Below, in pieces: positions 4,139 through 5,245 of a stretch of DNA of 5,245 bases. Made by a program: the position numbers and the translations under genes. Position 1 is the stretch's first letter. Each line of letters starts with the position of its first letter. The DNA is from Alphaproteobacteria bacterium (lineage in GTDB: Bacteria; Pseudomonadota; Alphaproteobacteria; RS24). Under the pieces are notes generated by a model. The model did not search any database, was not told the origin of the DNA, and was given only the letters and a program-made list of their open reading frames with translations. Location of the stretch: assembly GCA_028816945.1 (NCBI GenBank), contig JAPPQG010000006.1:1-5245 (forward strand), given 5' to 3'.

Positions 4139-5245
4139 TTGGTTGTCTGTTTGTGCATTGGGTGCGTGTGCCATGAAATTGGGAAACCAAGATTCATGGG
4201 CTTGCCGCAATGCTTCCATAGATATGAGTAATTCATCGTCTAATGTCAATTCCCCCTTTTGCGTTTTTCCTAATTCGGTGAGGGGAATGGCTGCTTTTTT
4301 AGCCGCCGCCACAAAAGCGGCTGTTTTGTCAGGGGCAAGTGAGACGACATAACGCGCTTGATCTTCACCAAACCAGAACGCATGCGGGGGCAGGGCGTTG
4401 GTGCCGATATTATTATTCGTGCCATTATTCATGTCTTTATTCATATCCATGTCTTTATTCATATCCATGTCTTTATGTGTAGCATTATTTGCACCCGATG
4501 ACAGCTGAAAACCGATATTACTTGCTAATGCCATTTCTGCCAAAGCCACTAATAGCCCGCCGTCGGACACATCATGCACGCTTTTAACCTGCCCGCTTTT
4601 AATTTGGGCGCGGATAAAATCCCCATGTGCTTTTTCATCTGCTAGATTAACTGTGGGCGGTGTGCCAAGTTCCGCATTATCCCGCCCAACCACATCACGC
4701 AAATAAAGCGAACAGCCTAAATGGCCTTTTGTTTTCCCAATCACAAAAATAATCTCCCCTTCGGCTTGAAAACGCGCCTCTGCTCTATGGTCTATATCAT
4801 CAAGCAAACCAACCCCGCCAATCGCCGGCGTTGGCAAAATCCCCGTTCCATTTGTCTCATTATAAAATGACACATTGCCCGATATGATAGGATAAGCCAA
4901 ATGTCGACAGGCTTGCCCCATGCCGTCTAGGCAGGCAACAAATTGCCCCATAATATCTGGTCGCTCAGGGCTGCCAAAGTTCAAGCAATTTGTAATCGCA
5001 AGTGGCATTGCCCCTGTTGCTGTAATATTGCGCCAATTTTCAACTACTGCTTGCATGCCGCCCATTTGCGGGTCAGCATAGCAATAACGCGGCGTCACAT
5101 CGGTTGCAAGGGCAAGTGCCTTATTTGTGCCATGCACACGGACAAGGGCGGCATCCCCACCCGGCGCGGCTATTGTGTCGCCCATAACCATATAATCATA
5201 TTGTTCCCAAACCCAGCGGCGCGCCGCAAGTTCCGCCCCGCCGAT
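4136..5245 (-). CDS. purL: Phosphoribosylformylglycinamidine synthase subunit PurL, C-terminal half (5' part beyond right window edge)
   Basis: The visible 369 codons form the C-terminal half of the small, bacterial multi-subunit type of PurL (usually about 720-760 residues). PurL converts FGAR to FGAM with ATP, using ammonia supplied by PurQ, with PurS completing the complex. The reading frame is open to the window edge; the first codons encode GGAELAARRWVWEQYD, a conserved internal PurL block, so the ATG at 5191 is not the start. Further blocks, numbered in the fragment: DVTPRYCYADPQMGG (49-63), ITNCLNFGSPERP (84-96 approx.), GNVSFYNET (123-131), SVHDVSDGG (222-230), and FGEDQARYVVS (292-302). 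A low-complexity Asp/Met/Asn/Lys insertion (about 250-284) separates the last two. The stop lies 21 bases before bolA. Function is confident; the insertion is unusual. Confidence 0.97.
   Translation of the reverse strand: MGGAELAARRWVWEQYDYMVMGDTIAAPGGDAALVRVHGTNKALALATDVTPRYCYADPQMGGMQAVVENWRNITATGAMPLAITNCLNFGSPERPDIMGQFVACLDGMGQACRHLAYPIISGNVSFYNETNGTGILPTPAIGGVGLLDDIDHRAEARFQAEGEIIFVIGKTKGHLGCSLYLRDVVGRDNAELGTPPTVNLADEKAHGDFIRAQIKSGQVKSVHDVSDGGLLVALAEMALASNIGFQLSSGANNATHKDMDMNKDMDMNKDMNNGTNNNIGTNALPPHAFWFGEDQARYVVSLAPDKTAAFVAAAKKAAIPLTELGKTQKGELTLDDELLISMEALRQAHESWFPNFMAHAPNAQTDNQ
4430..4476 (-). repeat. 18-base perfect tandem repeat inside purL
   Basis: CATGTCTTTATTCATATC on the plus strand occurs twice without mismatch (4430-4447, 4448-4465) and continues for 11 bases of a third copy (4466-4476). 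It encodes KDMDMN repeats in a surface-loop-like insertion. Exact copies point to recent slippage or duplication. Confidence 0.85.

Noticed and set aside
5189..5191. ATG as the start of purL
   Set aside because: The frame continues upstream to the window edge with conserved PurL residues (RRWVWEQYD), so this Met is internal.

Overview
The window reads as a piece of an alphaproteobacterial chromosome with moderate GC content. Every recognisable gene lies on the minus strand, so the biological order runs from right to left: purL (5' part cut by the right edge), bolA, grxD, then rplY, pth, ychF, then an AT-rich gap, and finally a Panacea/SocA-type gene that runs off the left edge. The purL-bolA-grxD and rplY-pth-ychF clusters are both arrangements I know from Alphaproteobacteria. 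The sequence alone does not allow a genus to be named.

Right part (3522-5245): the C-terminal half of PurL (purine synthesis) is followed by BolA and the CGFS monothiol glutaredoxin GrxD, with only 14-21 bases between genes. BolA and GrxD are known partners that share a [2Fe-2S] cluster. The purL stop codon sits inside the ribosome-binding region of bolA, so these genes probably share a transcript.

Middle part (779-3521): a 139-base gap holds a good promoter candidate (TTGCCA, 17 bases, TATATA). It precedes rplY (long, CTC-type L25 with an acidic tail), pth (peptidyl-tRNA hydrolase) and ychF (ribosome-associated ATPase), which form a translation-related operon. The rplY-pth gap is filled by an 18-base tandem repeat that crosses the rplY stop codon.

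Left part (1-778): the 262-base gap after ychF is AT-rich. It holds a perfect 15-base palindrome and three copies of ATATTATAAG. Beyond it, 172 codons of an open reading frame encode a Panacea (DUF4065, SocA/GepA-like) protein. This family supplies antitoxins, so a toxin gene may lie just outside the left edge. This is the only accessory-looking gene here and the most interesting lead.

A theme across the window is short tandem duplication. There are 18-base repeats at the end of rplY and inside purL, small repeats in the pth tail, a duplicated Shine-Dalgarno block before rplY, a similar doubled block before bolA, and repeated TATAAT-like units before the Panacea gene.
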